DNA of 64,000 bases from Massilia sp. ZL223 (lineage in GTDB: Bacteria > Pseudomonadota > Gammaproteobacteria > Burkholderiales > Burkholderiaceae_D). Both the position numbers and the translations under genes were made by a program. The notes below the pieces were generated by a model, which searched no databases, was not told the origin of the DNA, and saw nothing but the letters and a program-made list of their open reading frames with translations. Shown here in pieces: positions 47,322-56,508 of this stretch; position 1 is the first letter of the stretch, and every line of letters starts with the position of its first letter. Where the stretch lies: positions 29,710-93,709 of the forward strand of contig NZ_JAGPWD010000022.1 of the NCBI RefSeq assembly GCF_018119395.1, written 5' to 3'.

Positions 47322-48722
47322 TCACAGTGCGCGCGCGTCGACAAAGTGGCCCGCGATTCCTGCGGCAGCCGCCATCGCCGGCGAGACCAGGTGGGTGCGG
47401 CCGCCCTGCCCCTGGCGGCCCTCGAAGTTGCGGTTCGAGGTCGATGCGCAGCGCTCGCCCGGTTCCAGGCGGTCGGCGTTCATCGCCAGGCACATCGAGC
47501 AGCCCGGCTCGCGCCATTCGAAGCCGGCTTCCTTGAAGACCTTGTCCAGGCCTTCGCGCTCGGCCTGCTCCTTGACCAGGCCCGAACCCGGCACCACCAT
47601 CGCCAGCTTGACGTTGGGAGCGCGCTGGCGGCCCTTGACCACTTCCGCGGCTTCGCGCAGGTCTTCGATGCGCGAGTTGGTGCAGGAGCCGATGAACACC
47701 TTGTCGATGGCGATCTCGCCGATCGGGGTATTCGGCTGCAGGTCCATGTAGGCCAGCGCCTTCTCGATGGCGTTGCGGCGCACCGGGTCGGCTTCCTCGC
47801 GCGGGTCCGGCACGCGGCCGTCGATCGAGGTGACCATCTCGGGCGAGGTGCCCCAGGTGACTTGCGGGCGCACGTCCGCGGCATTCAGGGTGACCACGGT
47901 GTCGAACTTCGCGCCCTCGTCGGAGTGCAGGGTGCGCCAGTAGGCCACGGCCTGCTCCCACTGCTCGCCCTTGGGCGAGAACGGGCGGCCTTTCACGTAC
48001 TCGATGGTGGTGTCGTCCACGGCGATCATGCCGGCGCGGGCGCCCGCTTCGATCGCCATGTTACAGACCGTCATGCGGCCTTCCATCGACAGCGAGCGGA
48101 TGGTCGAGCCGGCGAATTCGATGGCGTAGCCGGTACCGCCGGCGGTGCCGATCTTGCCGATCACGGCCAGCACGATGTCCTTGGCGGTGACGCCCGGCGG
48201 CAGTTCGCCGTCGACCTGGACCAGCATGGACTTCGACTTCTTGGCCAGCAGGGTCTGGGTGGCCATGACGTGCTCCACTTCCGAGGTGCCGATGCCGTGC
48301 GCCAGGCAACCGAAGGCGCCGTGGGTCGAGGTGTGCGAGTCGCCGCACACGACCGTCATGCCCGGCAGGGTCGCGCCCTGCTCCGGGCCGATCACGTGCA
48401 CGATGCCCTGGCGCTTGTCGCTCATGTTGAAATAGGTGAGGCCGAAGCTCCTGGCATTGGCGTCGAGCGTCTCGACCTGGAGGCGCGAGGTGGGGTCGGC
48501 GATACCCTGGGCGCGGTCGGTGGTCGGGACGTTATGGTCGGCCACGGCCAGGTTGGCGGAGGTGCGCCATAGTCCGCGGCCGGCTTCGCGCAGGCCTTCG
48601 AAGGCCTGCGGGCTGGTCACTTCGTGCACCAGGTGGCGATCGATATAGAGGACAGTGGTGCCATCGGCGTCGGCACGCACGACATGGGAATCCCAGAGTT
48701 TGTCGTAGAGCGTTTTTTGCAT
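47322..48722 (-). CDS. leuC: 3-isopropylmalate dehydratase large subunit
   Basis: A 466-residue aconitase-family enzyme. Three Fe-S cluster cysteines appear in IGSCTNSR (about 347) and [11 protein letters not shown] (about 407 and 410). [26 protein letters not shown] is the expected substrate loop. It is the first leu gene of the run, and its promoter should be within 48723-48880. Confidence 0.98.
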   Translation of the reverse strand: MQKTLYDKLWDSHVVRADADGTTVLYIDRHLVHEVTSPQAFEGLREAGRGLWRTSANLAVADHNVPTTDRAQGIADPTSRLQVETLDANARSFGLTYFNMSDKRQGIVHVIGPEQGATLPGMTVVCGDSHTSTHGAFGCLAHGIGTSEVEHVMATQTLLAKKSKSMLVQVDGELPPGVTAKDIVLAVIGKIGTAGGTGYAIEFAGSTIRSLSMEGRMTVCNMAIEAGARAGMIAVDDTTIEYVKGRPFSPKGEQWEQAVAYWRTLHSDEGAKFDTVVTLNAADVRPQVTWGTSPEMVTSIDGRVPDPREEADPVRRNAIEKALAYMDLQPNTPIGEIAIDKVFIGSCTNSRIEDLREAAEVVKGRQRAPNVKLAMVVPGSGLVKEQAEREGLDKVFKEAGFEWREPGCSMCLAMNADRLEPGERCASTSNRNFEGRQGQGGRTHLVSPAMAAAAGIAGHFVDARAL

Positions 48723-48881
48723 GGTCGATCAAGAAGGTCGGCGGGGCCGCCTTATGCGAGCCCGGTTTTTGATTATGCCATATTTGTGCACTGCCGCACC
48801 AAGAGGGGGCATTGCACGATTATGCCAAAGTCCATGCTATGCAGAAAATTTAATTTGCAACAATTTTGTTATATGCAAATA

Positions 48882-48916
48882 AAAAAAGCCTGTGATGGAA
48901 ACACAGGCTTTTTGTG
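48882..48916 (-). terminator. Terminator of the cheZ-cheA operon
   Basis: An 8-bp stem AGCCTGTG (48887-48894) with CACAGGCT (48902-48909), with an A-run to the left and TTTTT to the right. On the minus strand it follows the cheA stop by about 55 bases and ends in a U-run. Confidence 0.85.
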
Positions 48917-48969
48917 TGCGCTTTTGCGCAGAAGCGAACGATTTGTTCGTTTTGCGCTGCGGCAGACGC

Positions 48970-50856
48970 TCAGGCCGCCAAGCGCACGCTGCTGCGGCAG
49001 CCGTCCATGAGGAAGGACAGGCCGACCACCAGCACCAGCTCGCCCTCCGCCGAACGCGCGGTACCGGTGATGCCTTCGACGCTCAGCGCGGTCATCGGCT
49101 TGATCACCAGGTCGGCCGTGCCGTCCACCGCTTCCACCGCCAGGATGTACGGCTGGGGAGCGTTGACGACGATGCCGACGCGCTCGGAGCAGGCTTCGTA
49201 GCCCAGCGACAGCGCCAGCGAGCGCACCGGCAGCGGGCGGCCCTGGTCTTTCAGCACCGGGGCGCCGCCCACGCACATGAAGTCTTCCGGCAGCTCGACC
49301 ACGCGCTCGACGACGGCCATCGGCAGCGCCAGCTGGGCGCTCGAAGTCGACACCAGCATGGTCGGCACGATCGACAGTTCGATCGGCAGGCGGATCGCGA
49401 AGCGCGTCCCCGTGCCCAGCTGGGATTCGATGCGGATCGCGCCGCGGTTCTTTTCCACCGCCGTCTTGACCACGTCCATGCCCACGCCGCGGCCCGAGAC
49501 CGAGGACGCCACTTCCTTGGTCGAGAAGCCCGGCAGGAACACCAGCTGGTAGGCTTCGTCGTCGCTTTGCGCGCTGTGCTCGCCGATCAGGCCCTTGTCG
49601 ATCGCCTTCTTGCGCAGTTTGACCGGGTCCATGCCCTTGCCGTCGTCCTGCAGCACGATCATGACGCTGTTGGCTTCCTGCCAGGCTTTCAGCAGGATGA
49701 AGGCCTTGGCCGGCTTGCCGGCGGCGACACGTTCTTCCGGCGACTCGACACCGTGGTCGAGGGCGTTGCGCAGCATGTGCACCAGCGGGTCGTACAGGCT
49801 GTCCACCACCACGCGGTCGACTTCGGTCTCGGCCCCTTCGATGGTCAGCTCGACATCCTTGCCCAGGTCCTTGGCCAGCTCGCGCACCAGGCGCGGGAAC
49901 TTCTGGAACAGGCGGCCGACCGGCTGCATGCGGGTCGCCAGGGTGGCGCGCTGCAGTTCGGCCGAGTAGCGCGAAGCACGCTCCAGGGTCTCGGTCAGGG
50001 TTGCGATCAGGGTCGCGGCCTGGCCTTCGAACTTGAACTGCTGCAGGCGTTCCAGCAGCACGGCGGCCTGGTTGGCGGCCTGCACCGATTCGCCCGCCAC
50101 TTCGAGCAGCGCGTCCAGCTTGACCGCGTCGATACGGATGCTTTCGTCCTTGGCCGGCGCGGCTGCGGCGGCCTTGTTCTCGCCACCGCGGCGCTCGACG
50201 CCATCCCAGCCGTTCCTGGCGGCTGCCGCCGGTGCGGCTGCTGCAGCGGGTGCGGCGGTTTCGGCGGCGACAGGCGCCCCAGCAGCGGCAGGCGCAGCAA
50301 GCGCGGCGATGGCTTTGTCGGCCGGGACCACGGCGTTGTACATCGAGACCCAGTCCAGGCCGTCGTCACCGGCTGCGGGAGCAGCGGCCGCCACGGGTGC
50401 GGGAGCGGCTTCCACCACCGGTACGGCAGCGGCCGGAGCCGGTGCGGCGGCAGGGGCCGGCGCGCTCGCGCCCTTGCCTTCGATCGCGTCCTTCAGGATG
50501 CGTTCCAGGTCGGCCGGCATCTGCGCCAGGCCTTCCGGCGGCGTGCCATTGTTCAGGTCGCCCAGCTGGTCGGCCACGAAGCCGGAAGCCTGCAGGGCGG
50601 CCTCGATCGCAAGCGGGGTCACCGGCGCTTCGCCGGTGCGCAACGCGTCGAACAGGTTCTCGGTCAGGTGGCAGGCCGCGACCAGCGCGGGCAGGCCCAT
50701 GAAGCCCGCGCCACCCTTGATCGTGTGGAAGGACCGGAACACCGCATTCAGCGTTTCCTTGTTATCCGGATCGCGTTCGAGGCGCAGCAAATGCTCTTCC
50801 ACATTGACTGCCAGATCCATCGCCTCGACGACGAAATCCTTGAGCATATCGTCCAT
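48970..50856 (-). CDS. cheA: Chemotaxis histidine kinase CheA
   Basis: A 628-residue CheA. The P1 HPt domain has His44 in FHTIKGGAGFMG. No clear P2 CheY-binding domain is visible, only a 100-residue Ala/Pro linker (about 130-230). P3 dimerisation helices follow. P4 has the ATP-binding N box (MLRNALDHGVES, about 362), G1 (DDGKGMD) and G2 (GRGVGMDVVK). P5, the CheW-like coupling domain, ends at 628. It overlaps cheZ by TAATG. No flagellar, cheW or receptor gene is near, so the pathway controlled is open: flagella or type IV pili. Confidence 0.92.
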   Translation of the reverse strand: MDDMLKDFVVEAMDLAVNVEEHLLRLERDPDNKETLNAVFRSFHTIKGGAGFMGLPALVAACHLTENLFDALRTGEAPVTPLAIEAALQASGFVADQLGDLNNGTPPEGLAQMPADLERILKDAIEGKGASAPAPAAAPAPAAAVPVVEAAPAPVAAAAPAAGDDGLDWVSMYNAVVPADKAIAALAAPAAAGAPVAAETAAPAAAAAPAAAARNGWDGVERRGGENKAAAAAPAKDESIRIDAVKLDALLEVAGESVQAANQAAVLLERLQQFKFEGQAATLIATLTETLERASRYSAELQRATLATRMQPVGRLFQKFPRLVRELAKDLGKDVELTIEGAETEVDRVVVDSLYDPLVHMLRNALDHGVESPEERVAAGKPAKAFILLKAWQEANSVMIVLQDDGKGMDPVKLRKKAIDKGLIGEHSAQSDDEAYQLVFLPGFSTKEVASSVSGRGVGMDVVKTAVEKNRGAIRIESQLGTGTRFAIRLPIELSIVPTMLVSTSSAQLALPMAVVERVVELPEDFMCVGGAPVLKDQGRPLPVRSLALSLGYEACSERVGIVVNAPQPYILAVEAVDGTADLVIKPMTALSVEGITGTARSAEGELVLVVGLSFLMDGCRSSVRLAA

Positions 50857-51701
50857 TAGAATCCCAGATCGGCGAGAAGATCGTCAACGTTGTCCTGGTC
50901 CAGGGCCGCTTCCGGCACCGACGGACCCTGCATCAGGGGCGCCGGCTGGGCCGCTTCCTGCTCTTTCCTGGCCAGTTTCTCCTTGATGTCTGCCGGCGCG
51001 TTGTCGCGCAGCAGCTGGGCCAGTTCCTGCTCGACCGTCTGGGTGATCTTGACCACCTTCTTGATCAGCTGGCCGGTGATGTCCTGGAAGTCCTGGGCCA
51101 TCATGATCTCGAGCAGGCGCGCCTTCTCGGCTTCGGTCGCTTCGTTCACGGCGGCGGCGAACTGGCGCGAATCGCCGGCCAGGGCCTTGAATTCGTCCAG
51201 GCTCAGCTTGCCGGAGAACAGGTCGGCCCAGCGGGTTTCCATGTCCTTGGCCTGCTTCGACAGCAGGTCCTGGGCCGGCATGCCTTCGTCCAGGGTGTTC
51301 AGCACCTTGTTGGCGGCCTGTTCGGTCAGGCTGGCGACGTATTCCAGGCGGTCCTGGGCGTCCACGATCTGGGACGAGGCTTCGGTCAGCGCCTTGTCGT
51401 AGCCCAGCTCGCGCAGCGAGTCGTGCAGCAGGCGGACGATGCCGCCCAGGCGCTCGAACATGCCGCGCTCGGCCTCGCTCACCGGGCCTTCTTCAGCGGC
51501 GGCGACTGCCGGCGCGGGCGCGGCGGCGAGCACCACGGCCGGGGTGGCGGCGGACACCTGGTCGAACAGCGACTCCAGGTCATCCTCGTCGGCTGCGGCG
51601 GCGGCCACGGGCGCAGGCGCCGGCTCGGCAGCGGGCGCGCTGGCGCGCTGCGCCGCCACTTCCTCGAATAGTGCGTCGAAATCGTCAGCGGCGTCGGTCA
51701 T
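50856..51701 (-). CDS. cheZ: CheY-P phosphatase CheZ
   Basis: A 281-residue CheZ. An acidic Ala/Pro-rich N-terminal stretch precedes the four-helix bundle. The catalytic segment MMAQDFQDITGQLIKKV (about 207) keeps the Asp and Gln used for CheY-P hydrolysis. The C-terminal peptide DNVDDLLADLGF matches the CheY-docking tail. I start at 51701 (MTDAADDF); the long upstream open frame to 52244 has no homology or start signal. Its stop shares bases with the cheA start, so they are coupled. Confidence 0.93.
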   Translation of the reverse strand: MTDAADDFDALFEEVAAQRASAPAAEPAPAPVAAAAADEDDLESLFDQVSAATPAVVLAAAPAPAVAAAEEGPVSEAERGMFERLGGIVRLLHDSLRELGYDKALTEASSQIVDAQDRLEYVASLTEQAANKVLNTLDEGMPAQDLLSKQAKDMETRWADLFSGKLSLDEFKALAGDSRQFAAAVNEATEAEKARLLEIMMAQDFQDITGQLIKKVVKITQTVEQELAQLLRDNAPADIKEKLARKEQEAAQPAPLMQGPSVPEAALDQDNVDDLLADLGF

Positions 51702-52092
51702 AATCCCTGCTTCTCCATAATGTATAAATTCGCAATGAGCTCTGCAATTCGGGGGTACTGCGTCCATCCGGGGCCGCTCTGCGGCCGTATTAACAGATGG
51801 TATGAGTTTGCATGCGAGTGTAGCAGCGTGGTTGCCGTAGGTAAATCTCGGAAACCGGCACGCAACAAAATGGACAAGGAAACTTAATTCCGCGACAATT
51901 AAATCGCGTGGTTCCTGAATGTTTACACAAGGCCGGTGTTGTATTTTGTAATCGTAGGGCCTGTTGCTGCCATTTCCATTGTGCATTGGAACAACAGCTC
52001 GGGATGTTTGATCCAACTCAACAGTTTGCGTTAAAGCAATCGCCGCCGCGCCCTTGACCCTCCAGAATGGCGTGGCCTTTGGGAGGAACATC
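51702..52092. other. Divergent intergenic region cheZ / universal stress protein
   Basis: About 390 bases without a gene, richer in A+T than its surroundings. It must carry the cheZ promoter (minus) and the usp promoter (plus). The only distinct signal seen is the FNR-like box at 52008-52021. I looked for a flagellar sigma-28 promoter and saw none convincing. Confidence 0.6.
52008..52021 (+). promoter_or_regulatory. FNR/Crp-type box upstream of the universal stress gene
   Basis: TTGAT-CCAA-CTCAA differs by one base from the TTGAT-N4-ATCAA consensus. It lies 72 bases before the usp start. A Crp/Fnr regulator gene with the matching E-x-x-S-R recognition helix is encoded at 53613-54467, so local control is plausible. 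One mismatch in a short motif leaves room for chance. Confidence 0.4.
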
Positions 52093-52557
52093 ATGTACCG
52101 CAAAATCCTGATCACCACCGACGGCTCGGCCGTGTCGCAGCATACCGCCTGCGCCGGGGTCAAGTTCGCGCAGCAGATGGGCGCCGAGGTGCTGGCCCTG
52201 TTCGTCGCGCCCGAGTACCAGTATCCGGTGTACGTGGAAATCATCCCGCCTTCCTACCCCAGCGAGGAGGACTACATCGTCCAGATGCGGCGCATGGGCG
52301 AGGAATACATGGGCAAGATCATGCATTCCTGCGCCGGCGCCAACCTGCAGCACAGCTGCATGACGGCGTTTTCCGACAGCGCGGCGCTGAAGATCGTCGA
52401 CGTGGCGGAGCAGGAAGGCTGCGACCTGATCTTCATGGGTTCGCACGGACGCAGCGGCTGGGGCCAGCTGCTGCTGGGCAGCGTCACCAACAAGGTGCTC
52501 TCGCACACGACCAAGCCGGTCCTGGTGCACCGCCTGATCAAGGAGCCGGGCACCTGA
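52093..52557 (+). CDS. Universal stress protein (UspA family)
   Basis: A 154-residue UspA-fold protein. The Walker-like ATP-binding motif G-2x-G-9x-GS is intact in GSHGRSGWGQLLLGS (near 118), and the ILITTDGSAVS start is typical. ATP-binding Usps act in stress endurance, including oxygen limitation. GGGAGGA (52081-52087) six bases upstream fixes the start; an ATG at 52054 is rejected. A possible FNR box is upstream. Confidence 0.93.
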   Translation: MYRKILITTDGSAVSQHTACAGVKFAQQMGAEVLALFVAPEYQYPVYVEIIPPSYPSEEDYIVQMRRMGEEYMGKIMHSCAGANLQHSCMTAFSDSAALKIVDVAEQEGCDLIFMGSHGRSGWGQLLLGSVTNKVLSHTTKPVLVHRLIKEPGT

Positions 52558-52656
52558 AACCCGCTCCGCATAGTTTCTTCAGCGGTAACTTTTTCGCCCG
52601 GGCGGTGTGCTAATCTGAAAAGGGAGTCATGCCGTTCGCGGCCGGAAGGATGGAAT

Positions 52657-53301
52657 ATGGTAAGAATCGTCATTGCCGATGATCACACGATCATGCGCGA
52701 AGGTCTCAAGCGCATTCTCGACGGCGCTGCGGATATCGAGATCGTCGGCGAGGCGACCAACGGCTTCGAAGTGCTGGGCCAGGTGCGCCAGGGCGGCTTC
52801 GACCTGCTCCTGCTCGACCTCTCCATGCCCGGCCGCAGCGGCGTCGACCTGATCCGCCAGGTGCGCAGCGAGGCGCCCAAGCTCGCCATCCTGATCCTGA
52901 CCATGCACGAGGAAGAGCAGTACGCGGTGCGCGCCATCCGTGCCGGCGCGCAAGGCTACCTGACCAAGGAAAGCGCGGGCACCCAGCTGGTGGGCGCGAT
53001 CCGCAAGGTCGCTTCCGGCCGTCCGTATATCAGCACCGAAGTGGCCGAGCAGCTGGCGCTGAACATCATGGCGCCCAGCGAACAGCTGCTGCACAAGCAG
53101 CTCTCGGACCGCGAGTTCGAGGTGTTTTCGCTGCTGGTCGGCGGCAAGTCGATCACCGAGATCGCCAACGGCCTGCACCTGTCGGTCAAGACCGTCAGCA
53201 CCCACAAGACCCGCATCATGCAAAAGATGGGTATGAATTCGCTATCCGAAATGGTCCAATATGCCGTCGCCCACCGGCTGCTGGCGCCGATGAAAGCGTA
53301 A
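52657..53301 (+). CDS. NarL/FixJ-type response regulator
   Basis: A 214-residue two-domain regulator. The receiver domain has acidic pocket DD (8-9) and phospho-acceptor Asp54 (LLLLDLSMPG), and a Lys in YLTKES. The LuxR-type helix-turn-helix is at about 148-210 (LSDREFEVFSLLVGGKSITEIANGLHLSVKTVSTHK). No sensor kinase is adjacent, so its signal is unknown. It sits between usp and the Crp/Fnr gene, all plus strand, which suggests a shared stress or redox theme. Confidence 0.93.
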   Translation: MVRIVIADDHTIMREGLKRILDGAADIEIVGEATNGFEVLGQVRQGGFDLLLLDLSMPGRSGVDLIRQVRSEAPKLAILILTMHEEEQYAVRAIRAGAQGYLTKESAGTQLVGAIRKVASGRPYISTEVAEQLALNIMAPSEQLLHKQLSDREFEVFSLLVGGKSITEIANGLHLSVKTVSTHKTRIMQKMGMNSLSEMVQYAVAHRLLAPMKA

Positions 53302-53612
53302 GCAAACAGAGTTTGACCAGTTCCTGAAGAATTCGTGCCGCGCTTGTTGCTTGCGGCTCGCCCCCTCCCTCGGCCCGCGACTGCACGGGCGTGCAGTGCC
53401 GAGCGCCATCTCTCCCTATGACGCACTGGTGTATGAGTCGGAAGATTCCTACACTGACTACATCTCTCCTACCTTCATATTCAGGCATCGCTGATATTCG
53501 AGCCGGACTCGTGTTGGCATACTGAATTCAGCGTTTCGACTTGCTTGCGATCTAAGTGTCAGCCAAAACGGATCGCTGCCTGAAACCCTGAGTCACTCAC
53601 CTGGAGATGAGC
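53302..53612. other. Intergenic region before the Crp/Fnr gene
   Basis: About 310 bases with no gene. A 7-bp hairpin (53380-53386 with 53391-53397, loop GGGC) may end the response-regulator transcript, although no T-run follows. The right half is AT-richer and should hold the promoter of the Crp/Fnr gene; I see no clear operator. Confidence 0.5.
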
Positions 53613-54467
53613 ATGCAGTCCCAGCCAACGTCAGAACAACGCAATGTCACCCAGCCGACCCTGCATACGCCGATGGAAGCGGGTCGCCAGCGCCAGGGAC
53701 GTCTCTGGTCCAACCTGAAAGAAGTCTGCGATCTGCTCCGCATTCCGGCCAGCGTATCGGTCACGTCCGAAGAATTGCTGTTCCAGCACGTCCAGTTCAA
53801 GACCGGCCAGCGCGTGCACACCATCGGCCAGGCCTTCGACACGCTCTATATCGTCAACTCCGGGTTCCTCAAGACCGTGCTGATCGACGAGTTCGGCAAC
53901 GAGCAGGTGCTGAGCTTCCCCATGAAAGGCGACATGCTGGGCGTGGACGGCATCCACACCCGCCATTACGCCTCGGAGGCGGTGGCCCTGTCCGACTGCG
54001 ACCTGATCCTGCTGCCCTTCAAGAAGCTGACCGCCCTGGGCCGCGTGCATTCGGAGCTCGAGAACATGATGTACGGCGTGATGAGCCGCGAGCTGGTGCG
54101 CGAGCAGACCATGATCGGCATGCTCGGCGCCCTGTCGGCCGAGGCGCGCGTGGCGAGGTTCCTGGTGTCGCTGGCCGACCGCTTCGCCGCCATGGGTTAT
54201 TCGAGCAAGCTGTTCAACCTGCGCATGACCCGGCACGAGATCGGCAGCTACCTGGGACTGACCCTGGAGACGGTGAGCCGCACGCTGTCTGCGTTCAACG
54301 AGATCGGCCTGATCACGGTGGACCAGCGCACCATCGGCATCAAGGATGCGGATGCGCTCAAGACCCTGCGCCGGCTGCCGCCGTCGAGGTCGCGGGCCAA
54401 GGGCGCCGCGAAGCAGAAGGCGGAGCTGGAGCAGCCGGGGGATGATCAGGTGTTGGCGCCGGCATAA
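53613..54467 (+). CDS. Crp/Fnr-family transcriptional regulator without FNR Fe-S cysteines
   Basis: A 284-residue regulator. A cyclic-nucleotide-binding-like beta roll (about 50-160: FDTLYIVNSGFLKTVLIDEFG, GVDGIH) leads to a dimerisation helix. A winged helix follows (MTRHEIGSYLGLTLETVSRTLSAF, about 205-230) with the E-x-x-S-R pattern of FNR, predicting TTGAT half-sites. FNR needs four cysteines; here only one N-terminal Cys (EVCDLL) and the central one (SDCDL) are seen, so an oxygen-sensing 4Fe-4S cluster is unlikely. GGAG spaced six bases favours ATG 53613 over ATG 53607, which abuts the ribosome-binding site. Confidence 0.9.
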   Translation: MQSQPTSEQRNVTQPTLHTPMEAGRQRQGRLWSNLKEVCDLLRIPASVSVTSEELLFQHVQFKTGQRVHTIGQAFDTLYIVNSGFLKTVLIDEFGNEQVLSFPMKGDMLGVDGIHTRHYASEAVALSDCDLILLPFKKLTALGRVHSELENMMYGVMSRELVREQTMIGMLGALSAEARVARFLVSLADRFAAMGYSSKLFNLRMTRHEIGSYLGLTLETVSRTLSAFNEIGLITVDQRTIGIKDADALKTLRRLPPSRSRAKGAAKQKAELEQPGDDQVLAPA

Positions 54468-54524
54468 GAAGCGATAAGAGCAGTCAGCATCCCTGCCGAA
54501 GTCGCCGCCGCTCACATCCCCACA

Positions 54525-54670
54525 CCATAAAACAACGTCATCCCGGCGAAGGCCGGGATCCAAGTTTTCACGCACACCACTACGTTAGTATTTAGTGGCA
54601 GCGCGACGGACTTGGATCCCGGCCTTCGCCGGGAGTCATTGCCGCCAGTGGCGGGAATGACGTTTTATGG
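54525..54670. repeat. Nested palindromic repeat (REP-like pair)
   Basis: Perfect 25-base arms (54541-54565 and 54610-54634) read TCCCGGCGAAGGCCGGGA plus TCCAAGT. Outside them, CCATAAAAC...CGTCA (54525-54540) pairs with TGACGTTTTATGG (54658-54670) with a 3-base bulge. The element lies between convergent genes and belongs to the same family as 109-194. Confidence 0.78.
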
Positions 54671-54708
54671 CCGCGGGCTGACGACAGCTGCGGCGGCTTG
54701 CGGCGTGC

Positions 54709-55797
54709 TTACTGATCCCGCGACAACACCCCGCCATTCACCCTCACCCGATCCCCCACCCTGAACCCCGGATCGTTCTCATACTGAATCGCCTGCGTCG
54801 CCCCGCTGTTCGCATACCGCACGATCACTTCATAACGCTGGCTCTTGCGCATATTCCTCTCCAGCTGGCGCCCCGCCACCGCGCCGCCGACCGCGCCGGC
54901 CACCGACGCCGCCTTGCGCCCGCTGCCGCTGCCGACCTGGTTGCCCAGCAAGCCGCCCACCACCGCGCCGCCGATGGTGCCCAGGTAGCTGCCGTCGCCG
55001 CTGACCTCGATCACATTGACCGCCTCCACCGTCGCGCAGCTGGTGCAGTAGCGCGTCTCCTGCGGCGCCGCCGTGCGTCCGCCGGCCGCCAGCAGCGGCT
55101 GGCCCAGCACCGAGGTCGTGTAGCGCCCATTGGCGCGGATGGTCGCCGTCACCCGGCTGTTGGACAGGATGCGGTCGGTATTGCGCACCACATACACCGC
55201 GCTGTACTCGCCCTCCCTCACCTCGGGCAGGAAGAACACGCCGCGTGCGCCGGCGATCGCCACTTCCACGCGCGCACCCGGCGTGCCGCGCACGTTGAAG
55301 CGCAGCTCGTTGCCCGGACCCAGGTCGGGACTGCCCTGCACCTCGAAGCGCTCGATGCGCGGCGAGCTCGCCAGGTCGCCGCGGCGGTTCTGGGCGCGCG
55401 GCGCGTCGCCCCGCAGCAGCGATTCGGCGAGCACATTGGTCGCCACCTGGTTGCCCAGGCGCAGGTTGGCGGTGACACCGCTCTCCGGACGGATGCGGTC
55501 GTGGGTGCCGATCGTGTAGGTGCCGCTGTACTGTCCCGGCTCGACCTCGGTCATGTGCACGTTGCGGGTGGCGCCGTCGATGCGCAGGGTCGCCGTGCCG
55601 CCGGGGCTGCCGTACAGGTCGAAGTGCAGTTCCACGCCCGGCCTCAGCCGCTGCACTTCCTCGACGTTGAAGCCGTTGATCACGGGACCGTAGTTCCGGT
55701 TTTGCTCATACTGCTGGGCATGCGCGGGTGCGCTTGCCATGGTCATCAGTGGCACGAGCGCGGCCACCAAGGTATAGAAAAACTTGCGGAAACGCAT
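54709..55797 (-). CDS. Secreted glycine-zipper 2TM-domain protein
   Basis: A 362-residue exported protein (signal 1-27, ending AHAQ). Two similar beta-rich modules occupy about 38-130 and 145-240, each with a RLRPGVELHFDLYGSPGG- or DLGPGNELRFNVRGTPGA-like motif. A CTSC pair follows near 252, then a glycine zipper (GTIGGAVVGGLLGNQVGSGSG and VAGAVGGAVAGRQLE, about 275-315) as in Rcp/SlyB-type envelope proteins. The start has a normal leader, and the gene is monocistronic. The two beta modules look like an internal duplication. A role in envelope integrity is inferred from the zipper alone. Confidence 0.88.
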   Translation of the reverse strand: MRFRKFFYTLVAALVPLMTMASAPAHAQQYEQNRNYGPVINGFNVEEVQRLRPGVELHFDLYGSPGGTATLRIDGATRNVHMTEVEPGQYSGTYTIGTHDRIRPESGVTANLRLGNQVATNVLAESLLRGDAPRAQNRRGDLASSPRIERFEVQGSPDLGPGNELRFNVRGTPGARVEVAIAGARGVFFLPEVREGEYSAVYVVRNTDRILSNSRVTATIRANGRYTTSVLGQPLLAAGGRTAAPQETRYCTSCATVEAVNVIEVSGDGSYLGTIGGAVVGGLLGNQVGSGSGRKAASVAGAVGGAVAGRQLERNMRKSQRYEVIVRYANSGATQAIQYENDPGFRVGDRVRVNGGVLSRDQ

Positions 55798-55860
55798 GGC
55801 TCACCTCCAGGCTGGTTATGCCTGGAGACCTTACGCCCGCGCAATGAGGGGGTCGGTACG

Positions 55861-56508
55861 CTATCGAACGCTGTGAACGGCCTCGCCCGAGGTGACATAG
55901 ATGCTGTCGCCCGGCCCCGGCCGGATCGCATGCCCGCCCGTGAACGAGCCGAAGGACGGCAGGATCATGCGCTCGCGCCCGACCACGAAACACGGCAGCC
56001 GCAGCGCGTCGAAGCGCGTCGCCAACACATAGACGGGATGGATGTGTCCCGCCAGCGCATAGCCAGGCACGTCTATGTCCGGGTGATGGCAGAAGGCGAA
56101 TGGCCCGATCGTGTACGGCTCGTCCACCAGCCCAATGCCGAGCGCCGCGGCCGGATCGCCCGCATGCAGGTCGTGATTGCCGCGCACCAGGGTCAGCGAG
56201 AGTGAGGACTGGCGCTGGCGCCAGGCCAGCATCGCCTGCTGGGTCGAGCTGGCGTGCGAGGCGCGCGCGTGCAGGAAGTCGCCCAGGAACATGATGTGCC
56301 GGGCCCCATGCGTGGCAACCAGGAAGTCCAGCCCGGCCAGGTTCTCGGAGGTCGTCCCGCGCGGCACCGGCACGCCTTGCGCGCGAAAGGCGGCCGCCTT
56401 GCCGAAGTGGATGTCGGCGATGATGAGCATGCGCTCGGCCGGCCAGAACACAGCTTTCTCGGGCAACAGCAGCAACTGCTCGCCGCCCACCTTCACCATT
56501 GCACTCAT
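55861..56508 (-). CDS. pdeM: Ligase-associated DNA damage response phosphoesterase PdeM
   Basis: A 215-residue calcineurin-like metallophosphoesterase. Metal motifs are seen in order: IADIHFGK (about 28), [19 protein letters not shown] and CHHPD/AGHIHP. It is the fourth member of the four-gene Lhr-ligase-exonuclease-PdeM repair cluster. The start at 56508 overlaps the helicase stop by four bases; a start at 56499 is also possible. It probably trims DNA ends or damaged termini with its partners (family inference). Confidence 0.9.
   Translation of the reverse strand: MSAMVKVGGEQLLLLPEKAVFWPAERMLIIADIHFGKAAAFRAQGVPVPRGTTSENLAGLDFLVATHGARHIMFLGDFLHARASHASSTQQAMLAWRQRQSSLSLTLVRGNHDLHAGDPAAALGIGLVDEPYTIGPFAFCHHPDIDVPGYALAGHIHPVYVLATRFDALRLPCFVVGRERMILPSFGSFTGGHAIRPGPGDSIYVTSGEAVHSVR

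Noticed and set aside
48892..50859. 655-codon plus-strand frame opposite cheA
   Set aside because: Typical high-GC shadow; the minus-strand frame has complete CheA motifs.
51702..52244. N-terminal extension of CheZ
   Set aside because: No homology to CheZ, no ribosome-binding site, and it would overlap the convincing UspA gene on the opposite strand.
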